NCBI GenBank assembly: GCA_934636105.1
Contig: CAKTZR010000008.1
Coordinates: forward strand, 1-64,000
Direction of reading: 5' to 3'
Origin: an uncultured Clostridia bacterium
GTDB taxonomy: Bacteria > Bacillota > Clostridia > Christensenellales > Aristaeellaceae
Length of the DNA: 64,000 nt
Every line of letters starts with the position of its first letter. Position 1 is the stretch's first letter. Under the pieces are notes generated by a model. The model made no database searches and was not told the DNA's origin. It saw only the letters and a list, made by a program, of their open reading frames with translations. Position numbers and translations under genes: made by a program. Positions 15,505-23,744 of the stretch are shown piece by piece.

Positions 15505-15683
15505 TTTGTTTATCCTCCTATTACAGCCCGCCTCCTGCAAATACAGTTCTTCACGCGGCACGCAAGAAGCCTGCTCCACCTATTGGGCAGATCAGGCCTT
15601 GCCTTGCCGCGCCCATATTTCCCTTAGGCGCGACCTTGATAGCCCTTTCGGGCAGTGTATAATTGGTAACCGGTTTTGCCGGA
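15505..15683 (-). promoter_or_regulatory. Structured rpoA-rplQ intercistronic region
   Basis: This 179-bp spacer, long for this cluster, holds several hairpins on the transcribed strand: CCGGCAAAACCGG close after the rpoA stop, GCCCGAAAGGGC with a GNRA-type loop, and CGCGCC...GGGCGCG. AGGAGG of rplQ follows. No U-rich terminator or clear promoter is visible. It may be a leader controlling L17 synthesis; this is inference from structure and spacing. Confidence 0.4.
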
Positions 15684-16622
15684 TTACTCGTCGTTGGCAC
15701 GCAGGGCCAGACCCAGAGCGGCGAGCTTCTGCTCGACCTCCTCCAGGGACTTCTTGCCCAGGTTGCGAACCTTCATCATGTCTTCCTGATTGCGCTGCAC
15801 AAGCTCGGCGACCGTGTTGATGCCGGCGCGCTTGAGGCAGTTGTAGGCACGAACGGAGAGATCGAGCTCCTCGATCGTCATCTCCAGCACCTTTTCGCGG
15901 TGATCGTCTTCCTTCTCGTTGAAGCCGATGGTCACCACCTGATCGGTCAAATCCATGAACAGCTTCAAATGGCCGTTCAGAATCTTCGCGGCGGTGCTGA
16001 TGGCCTCATCCGGCTGGATGCTGCCGTCGGTCCACACCTCGAGGGTCAGGCGATCATAATCGGTCTCCTGGCCAACACGGGTATTCTCGACGGTGTAATT
16101 CACCTTGCGGATCGGCGTGAAGATCGAATCCGTCGGGATGACGCCGATGGGCGTATTGGGATTTTTGTTGTTCGCTGCGCTCACATAACCGCGGCCCTTC
16201 TCCAGGGTCAGGTGCATGATGAGATCGGCGTCCTCGTTGAGGGTGGCGATGTGCAGATCGCGGTTAATCACCTCGATCTGATCGTCCACGGCGAGGGCCG
16301 CCGCCGTCAGCTCACAAGGACCTTTGACGTTGATGGACACCGTCTTGGGGCCGTCGCAATACAGCTTGGCGGAAAGCTCTTTCAGGTTGAGGATGATCTC
16401 TGCAACGTCTTCCTTCACACCGGGAACGGCGGAAAACTCGTGCTGGATGCCCTCAATGCGGATGCTGGAAACGGCAACGCCCGGCAGAGAGCTGAGCAGC
16501 ACACGGCGCAGGGAATTTCCCAGCGTCTGGCCAAAGCCATGCTCAAGCGGCTCTACGACAAACTTGCCGTAGCTGTCGCTGGCTTCCACACGTTCGATGC
16601 GGGGCTTTTCGATTTCGATCAT
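15684..16622 (-). CDS. rpoA: RNA polymerase alpha subunit
   Basis: This 312-aa alpha subunit dimerises to assemble RNA polymerase and contacts UP elements and activators. The N-terminal domain starts MIEIEKPRIERVEA and contains VVEPLEHGFGQTLGNSLRRVLLSSLPG; the C-terminal domain carries ELDLSVRAYNCLKRAGINTVAEL and MMKVRNLGKKSLEEV. The length is standard. It follows rpsD and precedes rplQ in the alpha operon. Confidence 0.98.
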   Translation of the reverse strand: MIEIEKPRIERVEASDSYGKFVVEPLEHGFGQTLGNSLRRVLLSSLPGVAVSSIRIEGIQHEFSAVPGVKEDVAEIILNLKELSAKLYCDGPKTVSINVKGPCELTAAALAVDDQIEVINRDLHIATLNEDADLIMHLTLEKGRGYVSAANNKNPNTPIGVIPTDSIFTPIRKVNYTVENTRVGQETDYDRLTLEVWTDGSIQPDEAISTAAKILNGHLKLFMDLTDQVVTIGFNEKEDDHREKVLEMTIEELDLSVRAYNCLKRAGINTVAELVQRNQEDMMKVRNLGKKSLEEVEQKLAALGLALRANDE

Positions 16623-16663
16623 TGGGCAGATTCCTCCTCACAGTTACCGTGAACAGCCATGGA

Positions 16664-17260
16664 TTAACGAGAATAGAGCTCGACGATGAGGTGCTCCTCG
16701 ATCGGGCAATCGATGTCCTCGCGGGCAGGCATCGCAGCCACGGTGCCGGTGAGATTCTGCGCGTCAAAGGTGAGCCACTTCGGGGTCACAACGCCAGTGC
16801 CCTCGCGCAGCGCCTTGAAGGCGGCCTGCTCACGGGAACGCTCGCGCAGGGTAATCACGTCGCCAACCTTCACGGAGTAGGAGGGGATGTCCACCTTCTT
16901 GCCGTTGACAAGGATATGGCCGTGCACGATGATCTGGCGCGCCATGCGGCGGGTCTTGGCAATGCCCAGACGATAGATCACGTTGTCAAGGCGCAGCTCG
17001 AGGAGCTTCAGCAGGTTTTCACCGGTGATGCCCTTCATGTTGGCCGCCTTGAGATAGTAACGGTGGAACTGCTTCTCCAGCACACCGTAAACGAACTTGA
17101 CCTTCTGCTTTTCCTTGAGCTGCGTGCCGTACTCGGAAACCTTCTTGCGCTTGTTGCCGCCCGGGTTGCGAGTAGACTTCTTGTTGCCGTAGCCCATGAC
17201 GGCCGGAGAGATATCCAGGCTCCGGCACTTCTTGGCGATCGGCTCTTTATTGTTAGCCAT
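16664..17260 (-). CDS. rpsD: 30S ribosomal protein S4
   Basis: This 198-aa 16S rRNA-binding assembly protein has an S4 RNA-binding domain (LELRLDNVIYRLGIAKTRRMARQIIVHGHI) and the end IEEHLIVELYSR. The N-terminal zinc-finger cysteines of some S4 proteins are absent, giving the C-minus form. S4 represses its own operon in both E. coli and Bacillus. It lies between rpsK and rpoA. Confidence 0.97.
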   Translation of the reverse strand: MANNKEPIAKKCRSLDISPAVMGYGNKKSTRNPGGNKRKKVSEYGTQLKEKQKVKFVYGVLEKQFHRYYLKAANMKGITGENLLKLLELRLDNVIYRLGIAKTRRMARQIIVHGHILVNGKKVDIPSYSVKVGDVITLRERSREQAAFKALREGTGVVTPKWLTFDAQNLTGTVAAMPAREDIDCPIEEHLIVELYSR

Positions 17261-17286
17261 GTACTTTCGTCCTCCTTACCAATACC

Positions 17287-17688
17287 TTACACGCGACGGC
17301 GCTTCGGCGGACGGCAGCCGTTGTGGGGGATCGGCGTCACGTCCTTGATCATGTTGACCTCCAGGCCGGCAGCCTGCAGGGAACGGATGGCGGCCTCACG
17401 TCCGGAGCCCGGGCCCTTGACGTAGACCTCAACGGTCTTCAGGCCGTACTCCATAGCGGCCTTCGCGGCGGTCTCCGCAGCGGTCTGCGCGGCGAACGGC
17501 GTGGACTTCTTGCTGCCGCGGAAACCGAGTCCGCCGGCGGAAGCCCAGCTCAGCGCGTTGCCCTGGGTATCGGTCAGGGTCACGATGGTGTTGTTAAAGG
17601 AGGAGCGGATATGCGCCGCACCGCGCTCCACGACCTTGCGCTCGCGGCGCTTGCGGACGACTTTCTTCAGCTTCTGCTTAGGTGCCAT
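17287..17688 (-). CDS. rpsK: 30S ribosomal protein S11
   Basis: This 133-aa platform protein begins MAPKQKLKKVVRKRRERKVV and contains AHIRSSFNNTIVTLTDTQGN and the basic end PIPHNGCRPPKRRRV. The ATG at 17688 is preferred over an in-frame TTG two codons earlier because AGGAG is 9 nt from the ATG but only a few bases from the TTG. It is in the alpha operon after rpsM. Confidence 0.97.
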   Translation of the reverse strand: MAPKQKLKKVVRKRRERKVVERGAAHIRSSFNNTIVTLTDTQGNALSWASAGGLGFRGSKKSTPFAAQTAAETAAKAAMEYGLKTVEVYVKGPGSGREAAIRSLQAAGLEVNMIKDVTPIPHNGCRPPKRRRV

Positions 17689-17705
17689 TGTCAATCACTC
17701 CTCTA

Positions 17706-18083
17706 TTATCTGGTTGCCTTCTTCTTGCCGGCGATGGTCTTCTTCGGGCCCTTGCGGGTACGAGCGTTCTGCTTGGTGTTCTGGCCGCGAACGGGCAGGC
17801 CCTTGCGGTGGCGAACGCCGCGATAGCAGCCGATCTCCATCATGCGCTTGATGTCCAGAGAGACATCGCGGCGCAGATCGCCTTCCACCTTCAGGTGGTG
17901 CTCGATGTACTCACGGATCTTGTTGACGTCCTGCTCAGTCAGGTCCTTCACGCGGGTGTCAGGGTTGACGCCGGTAGCAGCGAGAATCTCCTGAGAGGTC
18001 TTCACGCCGATGCCGAAGATGTACGTCAGTCCGATTTCGACCCGCTTCTCACGAGGCAGGTCAACGCCAGAAATACGTGCCAT
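17706..18083 (-). CDS. rpsM: 30S ribosomal protein S13
   Basis: This 125-aa head protein contacts the 50S subunit and tRNA. MARISGVDLPREKRVEIGLTY, YREHLKVEGDLRRD-type helices and CYRGVRHRKGLPVRGQNTK are characteristic. Spacing to rpsK is 17 bp, but 134 bp with hairpins separate it from rpmJ upstream. Confidence 0.97.
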   Translation of the reverse strand: MARISGVDLPREKRVEIGLTYIFGIGVKTSQEILAATGVNPDTRVKDLTEQDVNKIREYIEHHLKVEGDLRRDVSLDIKRMMEIGCYRGVRHRKGLPVRGQNTKQNARTRKGPKKTIAGKKKATR

Positions 18084-18217
18084 TATTTACCTCCGATATC
18101 CAATTACGGTAGTGTGTTCTGCTGGATTTCTTTTATGAAAAGCCGCATGGTTCACAGACAAAGTCTGTGCAGCCGCCCAAGCGATCCTTCCTGTCTTTGA
18201 TCCTAACGATAAGGTGA
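18084..18217 (-). promoter_or_regulatory. Long rpmJ-rpsM spacer, possible alpha-operon leader
   Basis: This 134-bp gap holds a CACAGAC/GTCTGTG hairpin flanked by GCGGC and GCCGC-like arms, and an AT-richer stretch before GGAGG of rpsM. In E. coli the S4-binding pseudoknot of the alpha operon lies exactly before rpsM; whether this is its counterpart cannot be told from sequence alone. No clear -35/-10 pair is visible. Confidence 0.4.
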
Positions 18218-18331
18218 TTAGCCCTGCTTCTGCTTGTGCTTCGGGTTCTCGCAGATAACCATGATACGGCCCTTGCGCTTGATGACCTTGCACTTCTCGC
18301 AGATAGGCTTGACAGACGGTCTAACCTTCAT
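18218..18331 (-). CDS. rpmJ: 50S ribosomal protein L36
   Basis: This 37-aa gene is too short for ordinary ORF lists. It reads MKVRPSVKPICEKCKVIKRK and ends NPKHKQKQG. Cys11, Cys14, Cys27 and His32 form the zinc site of the C-plus L36 form. GGAGG lies 6 nt before the ATG. It lies between infA and rpsM as in most Firmicutes. Confidence 0.96.
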   Translation of the reverse strand: MKVRPSVKPICEKCKVIKRKGRIMVICENPKHKQKQG

Positions 18332-18360
18332 TTTGTCCGTTCCTCCTCGAATTTGTTTTC

Positions 18361-18582
18361 TCAACCCTTGCTGCGCCAGGTGATGCGACCCCTGGTGAGA
18401 TCATAGGGAGAAATTTCGACTTTGACTTTATCGCCCGGATAGATGCGGATGAAGTTCATACGGATCTTGCCGGAGATCTGAGCCATGATTTTATGCCCGC
18501 CGGCCAGCTCGACGCGGAAATTCGCGTTCGGCAGCGCCTCGACGACGACGCCTTCTACCTCGATATTGTCGCTCTTGGGCAA
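18361..18582 (-). CDS. infA: Translation initiation factor IF-1
   Basis: This 73-aa OB-fold protein binds the ribosomal A site during initiation. VEGVVVEALPNANFRVELAGGHKI and RIYPGDKVKVEISPYDLTRGRI are diagnostic. It starts with TTG, decoded as Met (18582-18580), with AAGGAGG 8 nt upstream and no ATG available nearby. It is tightly packed after the KOW gene (3-bp gap). Confidence 0.96.
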   Translation of the reverse strand: MPKSDNIEVEGVVVEALPNANFRVELAGGHKIMAQISGKIRMNFIRIYPGDKVKVEISPYDLTRGRITWRSKG

Positions 18583-18585
18583 GTT

Positions 18586-18888
18586 TTAACCCTCCTTACG
18601 CGGCAACAAAGCCTCTTGATAGCCGATAGCATCTAGTTTATTTCGCACTTCAGAGTCAAAAATCCTCTTTTTTGCAAAAATTTTTTCACGAATTTCTTCA
18701 AGAATTTCGGGTTTGGCAACCAGATGCTTGATCTTCTTCTTTTTGGGATTGTCTACCTTTCGCTGACAACCGTTTGCGATGGCCACATGATCCTTGTCAA
18801 GGACGGCCACGACCACGAAGTAATGCCCCGCGTCGCGTCCGGCTTTGGAAAAGACCACCCGGCCAACTTCCATAGGGAACGAGCTCAT
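18586..18888 (-). CDS. KOW-domain RNA-binding protein (L14e-like)
   Basis: This 100-aa basic protein has an N-terminal KOW motif (VGRVVFSKAGRDAGHYFVVV) and a Lys-rich middle (DNPKKKKIKHLV). Proteins of this type lie between map and infA in many Clostridia and resemble the archaeal/eukaryal L14e fold. The ATG overlaps the map stop (ATGA). The probable role is RNA or ribosome binding; the exact target is not known. Confidence 0.85.
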   Translation of the reverse strand: MSSFPMEVGRVVFSKAGRDAGHYFVVVAVLDKDHVAIANGCQRKVDNPKKKKIKHLVAKPEILEEIREKIFAKKRIFDSEVRNKLDAIGYQEALLPRKEG

Positions 18889-19658
18889 CGCTTCTCCTCC
18901 TTATGATATCCGGGCAGCGAAAGCAATTCGGGTTCGCCATCCGTGATGAGGATGGTGTGTTCGTAATGCGAGCAGAGGCTGCCGTCGGTGGTGACTACCG
19001 TCCAGCCATCGCGGAGCGTTTTCACATTGTAGCTGCCCGCGGTGATCATCGGCTCAATGCAGATGGTCATGCCCCGGCGCAGCCGCACACCATGTCCCGG
19101 CGCACCGAAATTCGGAATGCTGGGATCCTCGTGCATCTCGCGCCCGATTCCATGCCCGCAAAGGTCGCGCACCGCGGCAAACCCGCGCTCCTCGACATAT
19201 TGCTGAACGGCATGGCCGATATCGCTGACGCGATATCCTTCGCGCGCCACTTGAAGGGCGGCGAAAAAGCTCTGCTCCGTCACGTCAATCAGGCGCTGAG
19301 CCTGTGGGCTGACAGTGCCGACGCCCACCGTAAAGGCGCTGTCGGACTGCCACCCGTCCAGAATCAGGCCCGAATCAATCGAGATAATCTGGCCCTCGCG
19401 CAGCACCGTGGATTCATTCGGGATGCCATGCACCACCTGAGAATCCACCGATGCGCAGATCGAGGCAGGATACCCCTCATAGTTCAGGAAGGAAGGGACG
19501 GCGCCGTAACCGCGAATGAGCTTTTCCGCATAACGGTCAAGCTCCTTCGTGGTGATACCGGGCTCGATCTTCCCTTTCAGCTGCTCAAGAACCTCGTGCA
19601 GCAAGGCGCCCGCCTCGCGCATCTTGGCAATTTGAGAAGCATTCTTGATGGTAATCAT
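18885..19658 (-). CDS. map: Methionine aminopeptidase, type I
   Basis: This 257-aa metalloprotease removes the N-terminal Met from nascent proteins. Metal ligands are recognisable in SIDSGLILDGWQSDSA, GHGIGREMHEDP, TICIEPM and the late Glu in HYEHTILITDGEPE. MITIKNASQIAKMREAG is the normal N-terminus. The start overlaps the adk stop by 4 bp and its own stop overlaps the KOW gene, consistent with coupled translation. Confidence 0.97.
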   Translation of the reverse strand: MITIKNASQIAKMREAGALLHEVLEQLKGKIEPGITTKELDRYAEKLIRGYGAVPSFLNYEGYPASICASVDSQVVHGIPNESTVLREGQIISIDSGLILDGWQSDSAFTVGVGTVSPQAQRLIDVTEQSFFAALQVAREGYRVSDIGHAVQQYVEERGFAAVRDLCGHGIGREMHEDPSIPNFGAPGHGVRLRRGMTICIEPMITAGSYNVKTLRDGWTVVTTDGSLCSHYEHTILITDGEPELLSLPGYHKEEKR

Positions 19659-20284
19659 TTCGTTTCACCCAGCGCCTCGAGGATCGCCGCGAAGCAATCC
19701 TCCATCGGCTGAGCGCCGTCCACACGGCGCAGCAGCCCGCGCTGCTCGTAGAACTCGATCAGCGGAGCCGTCTGCTTGTGGTAAACGTTCAGTCGGCTGA
19801 GCACCGTCTCGGCCTTGTCGTCATCCCGCTGAATCAGCGCCGCGCCGCAGCGCTCGCAATCCATCCGCCCGTTCAGGCGGGAGATGTGATAGGTTCCGCC
19901 GCACGCGGGGCAAACCCTGCGTCCGGAAAGACGGGCAATCAGCTTTTCGTCGCTGACGTCGATATCCACCACGGCGTCGATGTCGGCAAAGCCGGCCAGC
20001 GCCTGCGCCTGCGGCACGGTGCGGGGGAAGCCGTCGAGCACATAGCCCTTTTGGCAATCCTCCTGCGCCAGCCGCTCACGCACGATGTCTATCACAACGG
20101 AATCCGGCACAAGCGCGCCGGCATCAATGTAGGCTTTGGCAGCCAGACCGGTCGGCGTTTGTTCCTTGATGGCGCGGCGAAGAATATCGCCCGTGGAAAT
20201 CTGCGGGATACCCAGGCGCTCGCAGATGCGGACGGCCTGCGTTCCCTTGCCCGCGCCGGGCGGGCCGAGAAAAATCACGTTCAT
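19655..20284 (-). CDS. adk: Adenylate kinase, zinc-LID type
   Basis: This 209-aa enzyme interconverts ATP, AMP and ADP. The P-loop GPPGAGKGT is at 7-15 and GFPRT at 85-89. The LID domain has Cys125, Cys128, Cys143 and Cys146, the structural zinc form common in Gram-positives. The start at MNVIFLG is supported by GAGG 9 nt upstream; an earlier in-frame start would add five residues. It lies between secY and map. Confidence 0.97.
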   Translation of the reverse strand: MNVIFLGPPGAGKGTQAVRICERLGIPQISTGDILRRAIKEQTPTGLAAKAYIDAGALVPDSVVIDIVRERLAQEDCQKGYVLDGFPRTVPQAQALAGFADIDAVVDIDVSDEKLIARLSGRRVCPACGGTYHISRLNGRMDCERCGAALIQRDDDKAETVLSRLNVYHKQTAPLIEFYEQRGLLRRVDGAQPMEDCFAAILEALGETK

Positions 20285-20312
20285 GCTCAAGTACCTCACG
20301 CTGACCGCGTCA

Positions 20313-21557
20313 TCAACCGAGGAAGCCCTTGTGATGACGCATGACCATCTGCGCCTCCACCTGGCGGATCGTCTCGATGCCCACGGAAACCGCGATCAGC
20401 ACGCTGCTCGCTCCGAACGGAGCGCTGATGCCGAAGATGCGGGTCAGCAGGGTCGGGATGGTCGCCAACACGGCGAGGAACAGAGCGCTGAACAGCGTCA
20501 GACGGCTGGACACGCGGGAGAGATAATCGCTCGTCGCGCGGCCCTGGCGGATGCCGGGGATGATGCCGCCGTTCTGCTGCATGTTCTTGCTGATGTCAAC
20601 CGGATTGAAGGTGATGCTGGTGTAGAAGTACGTGAAGGCGATAATCAGAACCGCCAGCACAACCTGATACCAGATGCTGCTCTGGAAGCTCTGCCACCAC
20701 ACGTTAATGCCGCTCGTCGGGAAGAACGCGAAGATCGTCGCCGGGAACTGCAGAATGGCAAAGCCAAAGATCAGCGGCATCACGCCGGTCGAGTTAATTT
20801 TCATCGGGATGTAGGTGGACTGGCCGCCATACATCTTGCGGCCCACCACGCGCTTGGCGTACTGGATCGGGATGCGGCGCTCGCCCATATCCACAAAGGT
20901 GATGGCCACGATCATCGCCAGCAGCGCAAGCACGATCACGATCACCGCGATCGGATGCACCGTACCGGCCACCATGCCCACCGCAGCCTGACGGCCCCAG
21001 TTGAACATGTTGGAAACGATACCGGCCATAATCAGCAGGGAAATGCCGTTGCCGATGCCGTTCTCGGTGATACGCTCGCCGATCCACATCGCCAGGGCGC
21101 TGCCCGCTGCCATCGACAGACCGATGACAAGGTACCAAACTCCGCCGTAGGAATTGGCACGCATGGCAAAGACGAGGCCAACCGCCTGAATGAACGCCAG
21201 AACGACGGTCAGGTAGCGGGTGTACTCGTTGATCTTCTTGCGGCCCTCCGGGCCTTCATTCGCCAGCTTCTCCAGTGCCGGAATGGCAACCGTCAGAAGC
21301 TGAAGGATGATGCTGGAGTTGATGTACGGAGTGATACCCATGGCCATGATGCTCATGTTCTGGAAAGAACCACCGGTCATCATGTTCATGAAGTCAAGGA
21401 TCGAGTAGTCCTTCACAGCGCTGGCCACCGCCGAGACGTTGATGCCCGGAACCGGGATCACGCACAGCAGACGGTAGATCAGCAGCATGCCGAAGGTGTA
21501 AATGATCTTCTTGCGGAGCTCCGGAATGCGCCAGGCATTCTTCATCTTTTCCAGCAT
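20313..21557 (-). CDS. secY: Protein translocase subunit SecY
   Basis: This 414-aa polytopic channel protein forms the Sec translocon in the cytoplasmic membrane. MLEKMKNAWRIPELRKKIIYTFGML, the GINVSAVAS plug region, MALGITPYINSSIILQLL-like TM2 and the cytosolic loop KRVVGRKMYGGQS are typical. It is slightly short for SecY (about 425-440). It starts directly after rplO. Confidence 0.97.
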   Translation of the reverse strand: MLEKMKNAWRIPELRKKIIYTFGMLLIYRLLCVIPVPGINVSAVASAVKDYSILDFMNMMTGGSFQNMSIMAMGITPYINSSIILQLLTVAIPALEKLANEGPEGRKKINEYTRYLTVVLAFIQAVGLVFAMRANSYGGVWYLVIGLSMAAGSALAMWIGERITENGIGNGISLLIMAGIVSNMFNWGRQAAVGMVAGTVHPIAVIVIVLALLAMIVAITFVDMGERRIPIQYAKRVVGRKMYGGQSTYIPMKINSTGVMPLIFGFAILQFPATIFAFFPTSGINVWWQSFQSSIWYQVVLAVLIIAFTYFYTSITFNPVDISKNMQQNGGIIPGIRQGRATSDYLSRVSSRLTLFSALFLAVLATIPTLLTRIFGISAPFGASSVLIAVSVGIETIRQVEAQMVMRHHKGFLG

Positions 21558-21558
21558 A

Positions 21559-21999
21559 TCAGATCACCTCAGCAGTTCCACCGACGGCCTCGATTTTCTC
21601 CTTCGCAGAACCAGTAAACTTCACGGCCTTCACCGTCAGCTTCTTGGTCAGCTCACCGTTGCCCAGAACCTTCAGACCGTCCAGTTCCTTGCGGATGATC
21701 TTCTTCTCCACCAGCAGCGCGGCGGTGACTTCGGTGCCGTTCTCGAACACCTCAAGCTCGCTCACGTTCACAGTGGCATATTCCTTGGCAAAAATATTCT
21801 TAAAGCCGCGCTTCGGCAGCTGGCGAACCAGAGGCATCTGGCCGCCTTCAAAGCCCGGACGCTTGCCGCCGCCGCTACGGGCCTTGGCACCCTTGTGGCC
21901 CTTGCCGGACGTCTTGCCCAGGCCGGAGCCGACGCCGCGGCCCAGACGGCGCGGCGCGGTGGTGGAGCCCAGTGCGGGCTTCAGCTCATTCAGCTTCAT
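21559..21999 (-). CDS. rplO: 50S ribosomal protein L15
   Basis: This 146-aa protein begins MKLNELKPALGSTTAPRRLG and carries the Gly/Lys-rich N-terminal tail GKTSGKGHKGAKARSGGGKR that threads into 23S rRNA. The length is standard. It lies in the spc operon between rpmD and secY. Confidence 0.97.
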   Translation of the reverse strand: MKLNELKPALGSTTAPRRLGRGVGSGLGKTSGKGHKGAKARSGGGKRPGFEGGQMPLVRQLPKRGFKNIFAKEYATVNVSELEVFENGTEVTAALLVEKKIIRKELDGLKVLGNGELTKKLTVKAVKFTGSAKEKIEAVGGTAEVI

Positions 22000-22011
22000 G
22001 GTGAATCCTCC

Positions 22012-22194
22012 TTAGTCGCTGATTTCGACCACAGACACCAGGTGGTTGACCTTGAAGATCATGCCGCGGATAGACGGGGTATCCTCAAACACCTTGGTGG
22101 AGCGGATCTTGTGCAGGCCCAGAGCCTTCACAATTTTGATGTGGTTGGGCTTGCTGGAGACAGGAGACTTCACAAGCGTTACCTGCAATTTCAT
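22012..22194 (-). CDS. rpmD: 50S ribosomal protein L30
   Basis: This 60-aa protein starts MKLQVTLVKSPVSSKPNHIK and ends VNHLVSVVEISD, a standard bacterial L30. The start at 22194 has AGGAAG upstream and leaves 17 bp to rpsE; longer readings into rpsE are a different reading frame and not real. Confidence 0.96.
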   Translation of the reverse strand: MKLQVTLVKSPVSSKPNHIKIVKALGLHKIRSTKVFEDTPSIRGMIFKVNHLVSVVEISD

Positions 22195-22211
22195 ACGTCT
22201 CTTCCTCCTTA

Positions 22212-22769
22212 TCAGCCGAGCAGCTCTTCGACGGTCTTGCCGCGCATCTTCGCCACTTCTTCGGCGCTGCGCAGAGAAGCCAGACCCTCGATGGTCGCCT
22301 TCACCATGTTGATCGGGTTGTTGGAGCCGTAGCTCTTGGTGCGGATGTCCTTCACGCCGCACAGCTCAAGCACGGCACGCGCCGGGCCGCCGGCGATAAC
22401 GCCGGTGCCTTCCGGAGCCGGCAGCAGCACAATCTCGCCCGTGCCGAAACGGCCGACGGTCTCGTGCGGGATGCTGGTGCCCTTCATGCTGACGTGAACG
22501 AGATGCTTCTTGGCGTCCTCGGTCGCCTTGCGGGCAGCTTCCGGAATTTCGGTGGCCTTGCCAATACCGCAGCCGACGCGGCCCTTGCCGTCGCCGATGA
22601 CAACCAAAGCGGCAAAGCGGAAGTTACGACCGCCCTTAACAACCTTGGTCACGCGATTGATGGCAACCATCTTCTCCTGGAACTCGCTCTCCGGGCGGCG
22701 GTCACGACGCGGACCGCGCTCGCGGCGCTCGCCGCGCTCCTGCGGTTTCTTTTCCATATCCTGAGGCAT
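22212..22769 (-). CDS. rpsE: 30S ribosomal protein S5
   Basis: This 185-aa fidelity protein has an N-terminal basic/charged extension (about 30 aa), then FQEKMVAINRVTKVVKGGRN and the C-terminal LRSAEEVAKMRGKTVEELLG. GGAGG lies 9 nt before the first ATG. It is in the spc operon between rplR and rpmD. Confidence 0.97.
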   Translation of the reverse strand: MPQDMEKKPQERGERRERGPRRDRRPESEFQEKMVAINRVTKVVKGGRNFRFAALVVIGDGKGRVGCGIGKATEIPEAARKATEDAKKHLVHVSMKGTSIPHETVGRFGTGEIVLLPAPEGTGVIAGGPARAVLELCGVKDIRTKSYGSNNPINMVKATIEGLASLRSAEEVAKMRGKTVEELLG

Positions 22770-22789
22770 TTTTTGAATCCTCCCTTGAA

Positions 22790-23158
22790 TCAGAAGTCGA
22801 GGCCCGCTTCACGGGCGCCTGCGGCGACCTCCGCCACGCGGCCGGTGTACACATAGCCGCCGCGGTCGAAGACGACCTTCTTGATGCCAGCCTGCAGCGC
22901 ACGCTCGGCAACGGTCTTGCCGACGAGCTTACCCGCGCCCTTCTTGTCCAGCTCGGAGAGCTGGCCCTTGATCTGCGGATCAAGCGTGGAGCAGGAAACC
23001 AGGGTCTTGCCGGCCACATCGTCAATCACCTGAACGTAGATGTTGTTCAGGCTGCGATACACGCTCAAACGCGGCATTTCGGGCGTGCCGCTGATCTTCT
23101 TACGCACACGCTCATGACGGATCTTACGGATCTCATTACGATCACGTTTGGTAAACAT
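22790..23158 (-). CDS. rplR: 50S ribosomal protein L18
   Basis: This 122-aa 5S rRNA-binding protein reads RKIRHERVRKKISGTPEMPR early and VVFDRGGYVYTGRVAEVAAG late, diagnostic for L18. The length is standard. It lies in order between rplF and rpsE. Confidence 0.97.
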   Translation of the reverse strand: MFTKRDRNEIRKIRHERVRKKISGTPEMPRLSVYRSLNNIYVQVIDDVAGKTLVSCSTLDPQIKGQLSELDKKGAGKLVGKTVAERALQAGIKKVVFDRGGYVYTGRVAEVAAGAREAGLDF

Positions 23159-23172
23159 TAGCGCTCACTCCC

Positions 23173-23715
23173 TTACTTCTTACCGGTCTTGCCTTCCTTT
23201 TGACGGACAACCTCATCCGCATAACGGATGCCCTTGCCGTGGTACGGCTCCGGGCTGCGGACCGCACGGATGTCGGCCGCAATGTTGCCCACCTGCTGCT
23301 TGTCGATACCGGAGACCTCAATGGTCGTCTGGTTCGGCGTAGCAAAGGAAATGTTCTGCGGCGCCTTCATGATGACGGGATGGCTGTAACCGATGGTGAT
23401 GTTCAGGGTGTCGCCCTTCGCCTCGGCGCGATAGCCGGTGCCCACCAGAGCCAGCGTCTTCTTGTAGCCCTCGGTCACGCCGGTCACCATGTTGGCAATC
23501 AGGGCGCGATACAGGCCATGGAAAGCGCGATTCTGCTTCTCGTCGTTCGGGCGGGTGACGTGCACCTCGTTGCCCTCAACCTTGACGGTGATGTTCTTGT
23601 TGACCGTCTGCTCCAGCTGGCCCTTCGGGCCCTTCACGACGACGTGGTTGTCGTCGGAAACGGTGACCGTGACGCCGGCCGGAATTGCAATCGGATGTCT
23701 TCCGATACGAGACAT
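23173..23715 (-). CDS. rplF: 50S ribosomal protein L6
   Basis: This 180-aa protein has MSRIGRHPIAIPAGVTVTV at the start and the C-terminal motif PEPYHGKGIRYADEVVRQKEG, with two L6 repeats between. It is of standard length and lies between rpsH and rplR. Confidence 0.97.
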   Translation of the reverse strand: MSRIGRHPIAIPAGVTVTVSDDNHVVVKGPKGQLEQTVNKNITVKVEGNEVHVTRPNDEKQNRAFHGLYRALIANMVTGVTEGYKKTLALVGTGYRAEAKGDTLNITIGYSHPVIMKAPQNISFATPNQTTIEVSGIDKQQVGNIAADIRAVRSPEPYHGKGIRYADEVVRQKEGKTGKK

Positions 23716-23744
23716 TGTTTTTACCTCCGTTTCAGCGTCGTCGA

